DNA of 64,000 nt from Pseudomonas sp. N40(2020) (GCF_014472415.1 NZ_JACSZV010000017.1:48723-112722); one strand, 5' to 3'; shown: positions 1 through 9,227, counted from the first letter of the stretch. Notes: generated from the letters alone by a model not told the origin. Numbers and translations: made by a program.

Positions 1-1
1 C

Positions 2-328
2 TTGCGTCGTGCCGGTCTCGATTACCACGAATATGCCACGCTGCAACGCCACGCCGACCTCGCCAGTTGCCTGGAAAGCCTGGGCAACCCGCGCTTGTTC
101 GCCTTCACCACCAAGGGCTCGCGACCGTTTCATGATGCCGCGTTCGTCCCGGGCGATGCGTTCATCTTCGGCCCGGAAAGCCGTGGCCTGCCGCCAGAGG
201 TACTGGACGCCCTGCCCGCCGAACAACGCTTGCGCCTGCCAATGCGCGAAGGCTGCCGCAGCCTGAACCTGTCCAACACGGTGGCCGTGGCCGTGTACGA
301 AGCGTGGCGCCAAAACGACTTCAAATAA
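2..328 (+). CDS. trmL: tRNA (cytidine(34)-2'-O)-methyltransferase TrmL, 3' part
   Basis: This is the C-terminal part of a SPOUT-class methyltransferase that 2'-O-methylates the wobble base of tRNA-Leu isoacceptors. The visible segment has the two SAM-binding, trefoil-knot signatures of the family, FGPESRGLP near residue 56 and the SLNLSNTVAVAVYEA stretch near residue 87. The frame is open to the window edge and the first TTG is not a credible start, so the gene continues upstream. The complete protein is usually about 150 residues, so roughly the first 45 are missing. It ends at TAA, followed by a REP hairpin and a terminator shared with secB on the other strand. Confidence 0.9.
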   Translation: MRRAGLDYHEYATLQRHADLASCLESLGNPRLFAFTTKGSRPFHDAAFVPGDAFIFGPESRGLPPEVLDALPAEQRLRLPMREGCRSLNLSNTVAVAVYEAWRQNDFK

Positions 329-345
329 CACGCAAGCCCCTGACC

Positions 346-376
346 GATCGTTCCCATGCTCTGCGTGGGAACGATC
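346..376. repeat. REP-like hairpin
   Basis: A perfect 11-bp inverted repeat (GATCGTTCCCA at 346-356 pairing with 366-376) with a 9-base loop lies just after trmL. This palindrome type is common between genes in fluorescent pseudomonads. It may slow 3' exonuclease decay or simply be a dispersed repeat. Confidence 0.65.
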
Positions 377-383
377 AGCCAAG

Positions 384-411
384 AAAAAAGCGCCTGTTAC
401 GGCGCTTTTTT
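384..411. terminator. Bidirectional rho-independent terminator, trmL/secB
   Basis: An 11-bp perfect stem (AAAAAAGCGCC at 384-394 with 401-411) and a 6-base loop. The A- and T-tracts are part of the stem, so it can serve both the rightward trmL transcript and the leftward secB operon ending at 430. Confidence 0.85.
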
Positions 412-429
412 CGTTGTTGCTCAGACCGT

Positions 430-915
430 TTATTGAACGGTTGGCGTCTCGCCGCTTTCCTGCATGCGCTGCAGCTCTTGCGCGTACAGGGCGTCGAAGT
501 TCACCGGAGCCAGCATCAACGCCGGGAACGAACCACGGGTCACCAGGCTGTCCAGAGTCTCACGAGCGTACGGGAACAGGATGTTCGGGCAGAACGCACC
601 CAGGGTGTGGCTCATCGAAGCAGGGTCCAGGTTCTTGATCAGGAAGATACCGGCCTGTTGCACTTCAGCGATGAAGGCCACTTCGTCGCCGTTTTTCACG
701 GTAACGGACAGGGTCAGCACGACTTCGAAGAAATCGCCTTCCAGCTCTTTCTGGCGAGTGTTCAGATCCAGACCGACGCTCGGATCCCACTGCTGGCGGA
801 AGATCGCCGGGCTTTTCGGGGCTTCGAAGGACAAGTCGCGTACGTAGATGCGCTGCAAGGAGAATTGCGGTGCGGTTTCTTCTTCGCTGGCTGCAGTGTT
901 CTGTTGGTCAGTCAT
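430..915 (-). CDS. secB: Protein-export chaperone SecB
   Basis: SecB is a cytoplasmic homotetrameric chaperone that keeps preproteins unfolded and delivers them to SecA. The 161-residue length is normal. The N-terminal beta-strand segment around [14 protein letters not shown], the central conserved [14 protein letters not shown] stretch and the [17 protein letters not shown] stretch are all present, and the acidic C-terminal tail is short and disordered. It is the third gene of a leftward operon after the rhodanese-like gene and grxC, an order conserved in gamma-proteobacteria. The ATG at 915 is preceded by a purine-rich GAAAGGATC site. Confidence 0.97.
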   Translation of the reverse strand: MTDQQNTAASEEETAPQFSLQRIYVRDLSFEAPKSPAIFRQQWDPSVGLDLNTRQKELEGDFFEVVLTLSVTVKNGDEVAFIAEVQQAGIFLIKNLDPASMSHTLGAFCPNILFPYARETLDSLVTRGSFPALMLAPVNFDALYAQELQRMQESGETPTVQ

Positions 916-971
916 CTCAGATCCTTTCTGATCTTGGGTCTTTAGGGATTGCTGTACGTGGGTGCAGCCGT

Positions 972-1226
972 TCAGGCCTTGAGCAGCGCGTCGAGCTTGC
1001 CGGCGCGCTCCAGGGCATATAAATCGTCACAACCGCCGATGTGCTTGCTGCCGATCCAGATCTGCGGCACGGATGTGCGGCCGGCCTTCTGGGTCATTTC
1101 GGCGCGCACCTGCGGCTTGCCATCGACCTTGATCTCTTTGAAGGCCACGCCTTTGTTCTCGAGCAGGTACTTGGCTCGCGAGCAGTAAGGGCAGTAATCG
1201 CTGGAGTAGACGATGACTTCGCTCAT
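972..1226 (-). CDS. grxC: Glutaredoxin 3
   Basis: A small dithiol glutaredoxin (84 residues, usual length) that reduces disulfides and glutathione mixed disulfides at the expense of glutathione. The redox motif C12-P-Y-C15 lies at the end of the first strand. The cis-proline segment TSVPQI and the glutathione-contacting GGCDDL segment follow, as in GrxC. It sits between the rhodanese-like gene, separated by one base, and secB, and is probably cotranscribed with both. Confidence 0.96.
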   Translation of the reverse strand: MSEVIVYSSDYCPYCSRAKYLLENKGVAFKEIKVDGKPQVRAEMTQKAGRTSVPQIWIGSKHIGGCDDLYALERAGKLDALLKA

Positions 1227-1227
1227 A

Positions 1228-1641
1228 TCACTTCACCAACGGCAGGTTGTCGCCTTTCCAGCTGGAGATCCCGCCGGACAGCTTGGCGGCGGTGAAGCCG
1301 GTCTTCATCAGTTCGCGGGCATGGGTACCGGCGGTCTGGCCCAGGGCATCAACCAGAATGATGGTCTTGGCCTTGTGTTTTTCCAGCTCGCCAGTGCGCG
1401 CGGCCAGCTTGTCTTGAGGAATGTTGATCGCGCCAACGATGTGGCCGGCAGCGAAATCCTTGGCCGGACGGATGTCCACCACCACGCCTGCTTCTTTGTT
1501 GACCAGCGCGGTCAGCTCGCCCGTGCTCAGGCTTTTACCGCCACCCTGCATCGTGTGCGCCAGCAGCAGAGCCAGCAGTACGACGAAGATACCGACAAGA
1601 ATGTAGTGGTTAGTGGCAAATTCAATCAGGTGAGCAACCAT
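1228..1641 (-). CDS. Membrane-anchored rhodanese-like protein (YibN type), no cysteine
   Basis: First gene of the leftward operon with grxC and secB, matching E. coli yibN by position. The start chosen is ATG 1641 (137 residues), which puts one transmembrane helix at about residues 12-30. An upstream in-frame start at 1689 would add 16 unrelated residues. The rhodanese fold covers about 38-135, with VVDIRPAKDFAAGHI and a C-terminal GGISSW. The active-site loop reads VDALGQTAG and there is no cysteine anywhere in the protein, so sulfurtransferase activity by the usual persulfide route is unlikely. A role as a membrane scaffold is possible but is inference. Confidence 0.85.
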   Translation of the reverse strand: MVAHLIEFATNHYILVGIFVVLLALLLAHTMQGGGKSLSTGELTALVNKEAGVVVDIRPAKDFAAGHIVGAINIPQDKLAARTGELEKHKAKTIILVDALGQTAGTHARELMKTGFTAAKLSGGISSWKGDNLPLVK

Positions 1642-1794
1642 CGAAGGAGGTTCCAGGGCGTTAAAATGTCGGCCAGTATACACAGCCACTATGGTGGGCC
1701 AAACCCCGTCCGGCGGTGACGTGGATTGAACTTGGCTTTAAACTCCAACTCCCTTTTCCATCGCCTTCTTCTTTATTAGCCACGAGTGGATTCC

Positions 1795-3324
1795 ATGACT
1801 ACCACGCCTAAACCTTTGGTCCTGATCATTCTCGACGGCTTCGGTCACAGCGACAGCCCCGAATCGAATGCCGTTTTCGCGGCGAAGAAGCCCGTGCTGG
1901 ATCGCCTGTGGGCCACAGTGCCGAACGGCTTGATCTCGGGCAGCGGCATGGACGTCGGCCTGCCGGACGGCCAGATGGGCAACTCCGAAGTCGGCCACAT
2001 GAACCTTGGCGCCGGTCGCGTGGTGTATCAGGACTTCACCCGTGTGACCAAATCGATCCGCGACGGCGAGTTCTTCGAGAACCCGACCATTTGTGCCGCT
2101 GTGGATAAAGCCGTGGCTGCGGGCAAAGCCGTGCACTTCATGGGCCTGCTGTCGGATGGCGGCGTGCACAGCCACCAGGACCACCTGATCGCCATGGCCG
2201 AACTGGCCTTCAAGCGCGGCGCCGAAAAAATCTACCTGCACGCCTTCCTCGATGGCCGTGACACCCCGCCGAAAAGCGCCGCGTCGTCGATCGAACTGCT
2301 CGACGCGACGTTCCAGGCACTCGGCAAGGGCCGCATCGCCAGTATCGTCGGCCGCTACTTCGCCATGGACCGTGACAACCGCTGGGACCGCGTGGATCAG
2401 GCCTACAACCTGATCGTCGACGGCAACAGCGAATACAACGCCGCCACCGCTCAGGAAGGCCTGGAAGCCGCTTACGCTCGCGGCGAGAGCGACGAATTCG
2501 TCAAAGCCACCACCATCGGCGAGCCGGTGAAAGTCGAAGACGGCGACGCCGTCGTGTTCATGAACTTCCGCGCCGACCGCGCCCGCGAGCTGACCCGCGT
2601 ATTCGTCGAAGACGATTTCAACGACTTCGAACGCGCACGCCAGCCTGCACTTGCCGGTTTCGTCATGCTGACCCAATACGCGGCGAGCATTCCCGCGCCT
2701 TGCGCCTTCGCCGCCGGCAGCCTGGAAAACGTGCTGGGCGACTACCTGGCGAAAAACGGCAAGACCCAGCTGCGCATCGCTGAAACCGAGAAATACGCCC
2801 ATGTGACCTTCTTCTTCTCCGGCGGTCGCGAAGAACCGTTCCCGGGCGAAGAGCGCATCCTGATCCCGTCGCCGAAAGTCGCCACCTACGACCTGCAGCC
2901 GGAAATGAGCGCGCCTGAGGTGACCGACCGCATCGTCGAAGCCATCGAAAACCAGCGCTACGACGTGATCGTGGTCAACTACGCCAACGGCGATATGGTG
3001 GGTCATAGCGGCGTGTTCGACGCGGCAGTGAAGGCGGTTGAATGCCTCGACACCTGCGTTGGCCGCATCGTCGAAGCGCTGGAGAAGGTCGATGGCGAAG
3101 CACTGATCACCGCTGACCACGGCAACGTCGAGCAAATGGCTGACGAGTCCACCGGGCAGGCGCACACCGCGCACACCACCGAGCCGGTGCCGTTCATTTA
3201 TGTCGGCAAGCGTGACCTCAAGGTCCGTGAAGGCGGCGTACTGGCGGACGTGGCGCCGACCATGCTGAAACTGCTGGGTCTGGAAAAACCGGCGGAAATG
3301 ACCGGGACTTCGATTCTGGTCTGA
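1795..3324 (+). CDS. gpmI: 2,3-bisphosphoglycerate-independent phosphoglycerate mutase
   Basis: Interconverts 3- and 2-phosphoglycerate in glycolysis/gluconeogenesis in the cytoplasm, using two Mn ions and a phosphoserine intermediate. It belongs to the alkaline phosphatase superfamily. The N-terminal metal site (LIILDGFG, D14) and the nucleophile S64 in QMGNSEVGH are visible, as are the C-terminal metal ligands in YANGDMVGH and ITADHGN. The length of 509 residues is typical. ATG 1795 is preferred to an in-frame GTG at 1786 because it gives the family's usual short MTTTPKP N-terminus. It is divergent from the secB operon and lies upstream of envC-ctpA-yibQ, separated by a REP doublet. Confidence 0.97.
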   Translation: MTTTPKPLVLIILDGFGHSDSPESNAVFAAKKPVLDRLWATVPNGLISGSGMDVGLPDGQMGNSEVGHMNLGAGRVVYQDFTRVTKSIRDGEFFENPTICAAVDKAVAAGKAVHFMGLLSDGGVHSHQDHLIAMAELAFKRGAEKIYLHAFLDGRDTPPKSAASSIELLDATFQALGKGRIASIVGRYFAMDRDNRWDRVDQAYNLIVDGNSEYNAATAQEGLEAAYARGESDEFVKATTIGEPVKVEDGDAVVFMNFRADRARELTRVFVEDDFNDFERARQPALAGFVMLTQYAASIPAPCAFAAGSLENVLGDYLAKNGKTQLRIAETEKYAHVTFFFSGGREEPFPGEERILIPSPKVATYDLQPEMSAPEVTDRIVEAIENQRYDVIVVNYANGDMVGHSGVFDAAVKAVECLDTCVGRIVEALEKVDGEALITADHGNVEQMADESTGQAHTAHTTEPVPFIYVGKRDLKVREGGVLADVAPTMLKLLGLEKPAEMTGTSILV

Positions 3325-3351
3325 CCCGAATCGCCAAAACACCGTAAAACC

Positions 3352-3443
3352 CTGTGGGAGCTGGCTTGCCAGCGATAGCAATCTGACAGCCAACATCTAT
3401 GTTGAATGTGCAGACGCCATCGCTGGCAAGCCAGCTCCCACAG
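3352..3443. repeat. REP doublet (REPIN-like), copy 1
   Basis: A perfect 25-bp inverted repeat, 3352-3376 pairing with 3419-3443, encloses a 42-bp spacer containing CTGACAG and CAACAT. The arm carries GGGAGCTGGCTTGCCAGCG. The same architecture with a related spacer but different arm sequence recurs at 12509-12599. It lies between gpmI and envC and could form a long hairpin in the transcript. Confidence 0.85.
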
Positions 3444-3577
3444 TGGTTTATGGGGTTTTCGAAATGGAATTACGCCTGTCTGGCGCTCCAGTTATCACAC
3501 AGCTCCAATTGGGCGTTTTTTTTGCAGCGTCGGGCGGGCATACTAGGCCGTCCCTTACCCTGGTGCCGCCCGCCCCT

Positions 3578-4864
3578 ATGCTTCGCGTCCTGATTGCCCT
3601 CGCTCTGACCTGCCTGCTCCAACCGGCCTTCGCTGACGAGCGCGCGCAAACCCAACAACAGTTGGATGCCACGCGTCAGGATATTGCCGAGCTGAAAAAG
3701 CTGCTGGGCAAGCTCCAGGAAGAAAAATCCGGCGTGCAGAAAGAGCTCAAGGGCACTGAAACCGAGATGGGCAAGCTGCAGAAACAGGTCGATGCCCTGC
3801 AGAAAGAACTGCAAAAGAGCGAATCCGAGCTGCAGCGACTCGATGCGGAGAAAAAAAAACTCCAGAGCGCGCGCACTGAACAGCAGCGACTGATCGCCAT
3901 CCAGGCCCGCGCTGCCTACCAGAACGGCCGTCAGGAATACCTCAAGTTGCTGCTCAACCAGCAGAACCCCGAGAAATTCGCCCGCACCCTCACCTATTAC
4001 GATTACCTGAGCCAGGCCCGCCTGGAGCAGCTGAAGAACTTCAACGAAACCCTGCGCCAACTGGCTAATGTCGAAAAAGACATCGGCTTGCAGCAAGCGC
4101 AATTGCTCGTGCAGAAAAGCAGCCTCGACAGCCAGCGTGACGAGCTCGACAAGGTTCGCAAGGAACGCCAGCAAGTCCTCGCCAAGCTCAACGATGACGT
4201 GAAGGCCCGCGACCAGAAACTCGTCGCTCGCGAGCAGGATCAGGCAGACCTGTCTAAAGTCCTTAAAACCATTGAAGAAACCCTGGCCCGCCAGGCTCGT
4301 GAGGCAGAAGAAGCGCGGCAGAAAGCGCTGATCGCCCAGCAGGAAGCGGAAAAAAAGCGCTTGCGTGAGGCGCAGGCTGAAAACAGCGACGCCCCACGAA
4401 AACCAGCCAGATCAACAGCCGGCGCGCTGGTTTCCAGCAGCGGCGAGACCTTTGGCGGGCCTTTTGCTGCAACCCGGGGAAAACTTCCGTGGCCAGTTGA
4501 TGGTCGACTGCTGGCACGCTTCGGTGAAAGTCGTGGCGACGATGCCCGGACCAAGTGGGATGGCGTGATGATCAGCGCCTCTGCCGGTAGCCAGGTGCAC
4601 GCCGTACACGGCGGGCGCGTAGTGTTTGCCGACTGGTTGCGCGGTGCCGGGCTGCTGGTGATCCTCGATCACGGCAATGGTTTTCTGAGTCTTTACGGTC
4701 ACAACCAGACGCTGCTCAAGTCAGCCGGCGACGTGGTTAAAGCCGGTGAGTCCATCTCCACTGTCGGTAACAGTGGCGGCCAGGACACATCAGCGCTGTA
4801 TTTTGCAATTCGTCAGCAGGGTCACCCGAGTGATCCGGCGCAATGGTGCCGCGCGCAAGGATAG
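3578..4864 (+). CDS. envC: Murein hydrolase activator EnvC
   Basis: A periplasmic activator of the septal amidases AmiA/AmiB, recruited by FtsEX during daughter-cell separation. ATG 3578 gives a classic signal peptide (about residues 1-19, ending PAFA before DE). The longer frame from 3443 adds an implausible 45 residues and begins inside a repeat. A long Lys/Gln/Glu-rich coiled coil covers about 25-290, followed by a basic linker and a C-terminal LytM (peptidase M23) domain at about 320-425. The domain is degenerate: the first zinc-binding site reads KWDG rather than HxGxD and the last reads LYFAIR rather than LHFEIR. That fits a non-catalytic activator. Confidence 0.93.
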   Translation: MLRVLIALALTCLLQPAFADERAQTQQQLDATRQDIAELKKLLGKLQEEKSGVQKELKGTETEMGKLQKQVDALQKELQKSESELQRLDAEKKKLQSARTEQQRLIAIQARAAYQNGRQEYLKLLLNQQNPEKFARTLTYYDYLSQARLEQLKNFNETLRQLANVEKDIGLQQAQLLVQKSSLDSQRDELDKVRKERQQVLAKLNDDVKARDQKLVAREQDQADLSKVLKTIEETLARQAREAEEARQKALIAQQEAEKKRLREAQAENSDAPRKPARSTAGALVSSSGETFGGPFAATRGKLPWPVDGRLLARFGESRGDDARTKWDGVMISASAGSQVHAVHGGRVVFADWLRGAGLLVILDHGNGFLSLYGHNQTLLKSAGDVVKAGESISTVGNSGGQDTSALYFAIRQQGHPSDPAQWCRAQG

Positions 4865-4899
4865 GCGTTGAGTCACCAAATTTCAGGAGTTCGTTCGAC

Positions 4900-6219
4900 A
4901 TGCTGCATTTGTCCCGCCTTACCTCGCTGGCCCTGACGATCGCCCTGGTGATAGGCGCGCCTTTGGCGTTCGCCGCTCAACCGGCCCCGGCCGTCGCGCC
5001 GGCAGGCACTGCCGCGACCTCCAAAGCCCCGCTGCCGCTGGAAGAGTTGCGCACCTTTGCCGAGGTCATGGACCGGATCAAAGCCGCCTATGTCGAGCCG
5101 GTGGACGACAAGACCCTGCTGGAGAACGCGATCAAGGGCATGCTCAGCAACCTTGATCCGCACTCCGCTTATCTGGGCCCTGAAGACTTCACCGAGTTGC
5201 AGGAAAGCACCAGCGGCGAGTTCGGCGGTCTGGGTATCGAAGTCGGTGCCGAAGACGGCTTCATCAAAGTCGTCTCGCCAATCGACGACACGCCTGCGTC
5301 GAAGGCCGGTATTCAGGCCGGCGACTTCATCGTCAAGATCAACGGCGCGCCGACGCGCGGCCAGACCATGACCGAAGCCGTGGACAAGATGCGCGGCAAG
5401 ATCGGCCAGAAAATCACCCTGACCCTGGTCCGTGACGGTGGCACGCCGTTCGACGTGACTTTGGCGCGCGCAGTGATTCAGGTGAAGAGCGTCAAGTCGC
5501 AGTTGCTCGAATCGGGCTACGGTTACATCCGCATCACCCAGTTCCAGGTCAAGACCGGTGAAGAGGTCTCCAAGGCCCTGGCCAAGATGCGCAAGGACAA
5601 CGGCAAGAAGCTCAACGGCATCATTCTCGACCTGCGCAACAACCCGGGCGGCGTGTTGCAGGCGGCGGTGGAAGTGGTCGACCACTTCATCACCAAAGGC
5701 CTGATCGTCTACACCAAAGGCCGGATCGCCAACTCCGAGCTGCGCTTCTCCGCCACCGGCAAGGACGAAAGCGAAGCCGTGCCGATGGTCGTGCTGATCA
5801 ACGGTGGCAGCGCCTCGGCCTCGGAAATCGTCGCCGGCGCCCTGCAGGATCAGAAACGCGCTGTGGTCATGGGTACCACCAGTTTCGGCAAAGGCTCGGT
5901 ACAAACCGTGCTGCCGCTGAATAACGACCGCGCGCTGAAGATCACCACCGCGCTGTACTTCACGCCCAATGGTCGCTCGATCCAGGCCCAGGGCATCGTC
6001 CCGGACATCGAAGTACGCAAGGCCAAGATCACCAACGAGGCGGACGGCGATTACTTCAAGGAAGCCGATCTGCAAGGTCACCTGGGCAATGGCAACGGCG
6101 GCGCCGACAAACCGACCGGTTCCGGCAGCAAGGCCAAAGCGATGCCGCAGGATGACGATTACCAGTTGGCCCAGGCCCTCAGCCTGCTCAAAGGCCTGAG
6201 CATCACCTCCGGCCGTTGA
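4900..6219 (+). CDS. ctpA: Carboxy-terminal processing protease (S41)
   Basis: A periplasmic serine protease that trims or degrades proteins, including peptidoglycan hydrolases, from the C-terminus. ATG 4900 follows an AGGAG site by 10 bases and gives a signal peptide ending AFA before AQ. The upstream in-frame start at 4843 lies inside envC. A PDZ domain occupies about 115-190 (GGLGIEV, ASKAGIQAGDFIV). The catalytic dyad is S306 in GGSASASE and K331 in FGKGSVQ, the 25-residue spacing expected of Tsp/CtpA. Length 439. It lies between envC and the yibQ-like gene and is almost certainly cotranscribed with them. Confidence 0.95.
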   Translation: MLHLSRLTSLALTIALVIGAPLAFAAQPAPAVAPAGTAATSKAPLPLEELRTFAEVMDRIKAAYVEPVDDKTLLENAIKGMLSNLDPHSAYLGPEDFTELQESTSGEFGGLGIEVGAEDGFIKVVSPIDDTPASKAGIQAGDFIVKINGAPTRGQTMTEAVDKMRGKIGQKITLTLVRDGGTPFDVTLARAVIQVKSVKSQLLESGYGYIRITQFQVKTGEEVSKALAKMRKDNGKKLNGIILDLRNNPGGVLQAAVEVVDHFITKGLIVYTKGRIANSELRFSATGKDESEAVPMVVLINGGSASASEIVAGALQDQKRAVVMGTTSFGKGSVQTVLPLNNDRALKITTALYFTPNGRSIQAQGIVPDIEVRKAKITNEADGDYFKEADLQGHLGNGNGGADKPTGSGSKAKAMPQDDDYQLAQALSLLKGLSITSGR

Positions 6220-6221
6220 GG

Positions 6222-6998
6222 ATGGGTTTGCGTTTCCTCTTCGTCCTGTTGTGTTGTCTGGCGGGTACTGCTCACGCAGAGCCCGCCAAACCGACACCGC
6301 ACAAAGCCTACCTGACGCTGATCATCGACGACCTGGGGCAGAACCTGCCCCGGGACCGCCGTGTGCTGGCCCTGCCCGGCCCGGTGACCACGGCGATCAT
6401 GCCCGACACCCCGCACGCCACCGAATTCGCCCGAGAGGCCCATCGCGCCGGCAAGATCGTCATCCTGCACATGCCGATGGACCCGGCCACCGGTCCGTTT
6501 GCCTGGCATCCGGAACTACCTATCGAAGAACTCGAAAAACGCCTCAACGCTGCGTTCAAAAGAGTCCCCTTCACCGCCGGCATCAATAACCACATGGGCA
6601 GTCGCATGACTGCGCAACCGGTAGCGATGGCATGGTTGATGGCGGAGTTGCAGCGCCGCCACAAGTTCTTCGTCGACAGCCGCACCAGCGCGCAGACCGT
6701 GGCTGCGCAACAGGCGCAGAAGATCGATCTGGCGAGTGTGTCGCGGGACGTATTCCTTGATGACGAGCGCACTGAAGCGGCGATCTTCACCCAGTTGCAG
6801 ACAGCGATCAGCCTTGCGCACAAACAAGGTTCAGCCGTGATGATCGGACATCCTTATCCACAGACGTTGGCGGTACTCGAGCGCGAGTTGCCCAAGCTCA
6901 AGGCCCAAGGCATCGAGTGGATCGACATCAAGCAGATGATCAGCGTGCGCAGCAATCGCGCCATGGCCGGTCATGGCAAAGACGGCGTGTATCGGTAA
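6222..6998 (+). CDS. Divergent polysaccharide deacetylase family protein (YibQ-like)
   Basis: A secreted protein of the divergent polysaccharide deacetylase (DUF610/YibQ) family, whose substrate is not established. A signal peptide of about 18 residues ends AHA before EP. The NodB-like barrel begins with LTLIIDDLGQN and includes ILHMPMDP, HMGSRMT, FFVDSRT and a late MIGHPYP. The start could be ATG 6222 or the TTG at 6216 that overlaps the ctpA stop; ATG is preferred. It is the last gene of the envC-ctpA-yibQ unit, an order typical of pseudomonads, which suggests a role in envelope or peptidoglycan maintenance. Confidence 0.88.
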   Translation: MGLRFLFVLLCCLAGTAHAEPAKPTPHKAYLTLIIDDLGQNLPRDRRVLALPGPVTTAIMPDTPHATEFAREAHRAGKIVILHMPMDPATGPFAWHPELPIEELEKRLNAAFKRVPFTAGINNHMGSRMTAQPVAMAWLMAELQRRHKFFVDSRTSAQTVAAQQAQKIDLASVSRDVFLDDERTEAAIFTQLQTAISLAHKQGSAVMIGHPYPQTLAVLERELPKLKAQGIEWIDIKQMISVRSNRAMAGHGKDGVYR

Positions 6999-7029
6999 CA
7001 CCCGGTCACGAATGTAAATACATAGTTAC

Positions 7030-7095
7030 CGCCAGAGGTCTGGCGCACTTGCTGATAGTGAGACCTGCAACAGGTCGCGACTCCCCTTGAGTCGC
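7030..7095. other. Two small hairpins between yibQ-like and Vps62-like genes
   Basis: Two perfect 7-bp inverted repeats, CGCCAGA at 7030-7036 with 7039-7045, and GCGACTC at 7077-7083 with 7089-7095. Neither is followed by a T-tract, so they are not clear terminators. The second lies 22 bases before the next start codon and could affect its translation. Confidence 0.4.
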
Positions 7096-7117
7096 CCATA
7101 AACTATCAGGACTGACT

Positions 7118-8491
7118 ATGACGACCGATGAACAAATCACTTCGTCTGCCGGGCGAATGAACTCCATAAAAATCGACAACCTGCTGATCAACTTCACGAC
7201 AGAATTTCTGCGAATCTGGGATACCAGCGGTTTGCAGGCAAAACCTGCAGCCTTCTGGCACCCCACCCCTGCCCCTGATCTGCTGCCAGGCTATTTCCCT
7301 CTGGGCGACGTCGCCTCTGTCGGTCACGGCAATATCAACGGCACGCGCGTGGTGGCTGTGGTTTGCGAAGCAGACACACCCAGCACCGATCCCGCCAAGG
7401 GCAAGGCGCTGTGTCGCCCCGACGATTACCAGTTGATCTGGAAAGATTCCGGCTCAGGATCGAAAAGAGACCTATCGATCTGGAAACCAATCCCCCCAGA
7501 CGGCTACGTGGCACTGGGATCGGTTTGCTCAAGCGACCACGAAAAACCTTCGTTCAATGCGGTCCGTTGTGTCCGTGAGGATCTGGTGATTGCATCGAGC
7601 GGCACCGAACCGGTCTGGAACGACAAAAGCAGCGGTGCCCGACAAAGTGTGAGCGTCTGGACTGCCGTACCACCAGCCGCCGCATCGGGTGAAATCCATC
7701 TGGCACCGGGCACCTTTACCGGCTTCAGCGGCTACTCAAGGCCGGCCAATGCTCCCGTCTACTCGTTGCGCATGCAGATCCCGCTTCAGGTCAACCCGCA
7801 GCCAACAGCACCTGTGCTTTGCGGGGAAACGCCAGCGCTTGCGGAGGCTGCGGACAAGCCCACTTACACTGTTCGACTTCCCTGGTTTGCAGTAAAAGAC
7901 CCGCAACTCCCGCCCCTTGAGCAGCTACGCCTGTCACCTTTCTATCTTCTGGAACGCACGGATCAGTATGTGCTGGTCGGCCATGGCCACAACACAGATG
8001 ACCAGAGCAAGACGTTCAGATGGACGTCTCCCCGTGCGCAACGAACTGCAAGCCTGCGCACATTCACCCACATCACCTCTGTCGAGTTTGGCGCTCAATG
8101 GCAAACCAGCCTGCCCAACCCGCTCCTGTTTTCGGCGCGACTGAGCCACGATTTCACCCAATGTGAAATTCACGCCAACGAATGGTTAAACACAGCAGCC
8201 ATTGACGTGGTCGCTGTCGTGGACAAAAACAGATCCGTGGCGGTTTATCTGAAGCAGAGCGACTACCGGCTAATGCGCGCAGACGGTACGCCGGTGACAG
8301 GTGGTTTCAGTTACACCGATGGCGCCAGCCTGCACATCAGCCAGTACACGCCCGCGGAGCCTGAAGTCACTGTCGTTGCGCAACAGGAGCCAGAAGTGGA
8401 AATGGACACACGGACTCCCGGAGCAGACAACGACGTCATCGCCTCGCCACCGGAGCCAGATTTGCCGAGCGCTACAGATACCGCGCCATGA
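7118..8491 (+). CDS. Vps62-related (DUF946-like) protein
   Basis: A 457-residue protein with no signal peptide or membrane segment. It contains repeats of a Trp-Pro-Gly-Tyr module, FWHP..P near 47 continuing to GYFPLGDV, IWKPIPPDGYVALGSVC near 126, and VWTAVPP near 185. Such modules are typical of the Vps62/DUF946 family known mainly from fungi and plants, with scattered bacterial members. The bacterial function is unknown. The C-terminal 45 residues are acidic and Pro/Glu-rich, probably disordered. Its end overlaps the end of the convergent binding-protein gene by 20 bp. It looks like an accessory gene between conserved blocks. Confidence 0.7.
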   Translation: MTTDEQITSSAGRMNSIKIDNLLINFTTEFLRIWDTSGLQAKPAAFWHPTPAPDLLPGYFPLGDVASVGHGNINGTRVVAVVCEADTPSTDPAKGKALCRPDDYQLIWKDSGSGSKRDLSIWKPIPPDGYVALGSVCSSDHEKPSFNAVRCVREDLVIASSGTEPVWNDKSSGARQSVSVWTAVPPAAASGEIHLAPGTFTGFSGYSRPANAPVYSLRMQIPLQVNPQPTAPVLCGETPALAEAADKPTYTVRLPWFAVKDPQLPPLEQLRLSPFYLLERTDQYVLVGHGHNTDDQSKTFRWTSPRAQRTASLRTFTHITSVEFGAQWQTSLPNPLLFSARLSHDFTQCEIHANEWLNTAAIDVVAVVDKNRSVAVYLKQSDYRLMRADGTPVTGGFSYTDGASLHISQYTPAEPEVTVVAQQEPEVEMDTRTPGADNDVIASPPEPDLPSATDTAP

Positions 8492-9227
8492 TGTCGTCAA
8501 CTACACCTTCTTTGCGCAGTTGATCGAGCGCGGCCTGAAGCTTGGCGACAACGTCGTCGGAGACGTCTTTGTTCAGTGCCAGGTACAACTCGGCACTGTT
8601 GAAGCGCAGCACGGTCTTGAGCCCGGTCACACCATCCTGTCGCGCCAGATATCGGCCGGCAGGATCACCCGTCGCCCACAGGTCGATCTGACCGTTGACC
8701 AGCTTCTTCGCATTGTCCTGATCGCGCAGCACGACTACCGGCTTCAGGCCTTGCTTGGTCAGCGTCTCGGCAATCGCATCGCCCTTGTAGGCACCGATCT
8801 TGTATTTGCGCGCGTCATTGAGGGTTTCGAGGGTGATCTTGCTGTCAGCCTTGGCCAACAAAATCCAGTCGTCGGGGCCGATCGGGCCGACCCATTTGAA
8901 GAGTTTCTCGCGATCCGGCAACCGCGCCATCACGAAGGCACCGTAACCGGGATTTTCCAGCGCCAGTTTGTAGACCCGCTCCCAAGGGAAGCGCAGTGTC
9001 AGGCTGTAGCTGACACCGGCACGCTGGAACATCTCGCGCACGATGTCGGTCGCAATTCCGTTGATGTTCTCGCCCTGGGCGAAGTTTTTGCCGTTCTTCG
9101 CCATGTTGTACGGCGGGAAGTTTTCGGTGAGCAGCACCAGATCGGTGTCGGGACTGTTTTCCGCACGGGCCGTGTTGAGCAGCAACACAGAGGCACTGGC
9201 GAGAACAAGAAGCAGGCGTTTGATCAT
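8472..9227 (-). CDS. Orphan periplasmic substrate-binding protein (SBP family 3)
   Basis: A 251-residue protein with a signal peptide (MIKRLLLVLAS... ending ARA before EN) and the fold of polar amino-acid binding proteins: LLTENFPPYN, INGIATDIVREMFQRAG, FVMARLPDRE and GQIDLWATGD. No permease or ATPase gene is adjacent, so it may feed a transporter encoded elsewhere or act as a sensor. It converges on the Vps62-like gene with a 20-bp overlap and lies upstream of hisF on the same strand, with 74 bases between. Confidence 0.85.
   Translation of the reverse strand: MIKRLLLVLASASVLLLNTARAENSPDTDLVLLTENFPPYNMAKNGKNFAQGENINGIATDIVREMFQRAGVSYSLTLRFPWERVYKLALENPGYGAFVMARLPDREKLFKWVGPIGPDDWILLAKADSKITLETLNDARKYKIGAYKGDAIAETLTKQGLKPVVVLRDQDNAKKLVNGQIDLWATGDPAGRYLARQDGVTGLKTVLRFNSAELYLALNKDVSDDVVAKLQAALDQLRKEGVVDDIMARYL

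Noticed and set aside
1738..3396. 552-codon open frame on the minus strand
   Set aside because: It is antisense to gpmI, whose sequence and catalytic motifs are unmistakable. Long antisense frames are common in GC-rich DNA.
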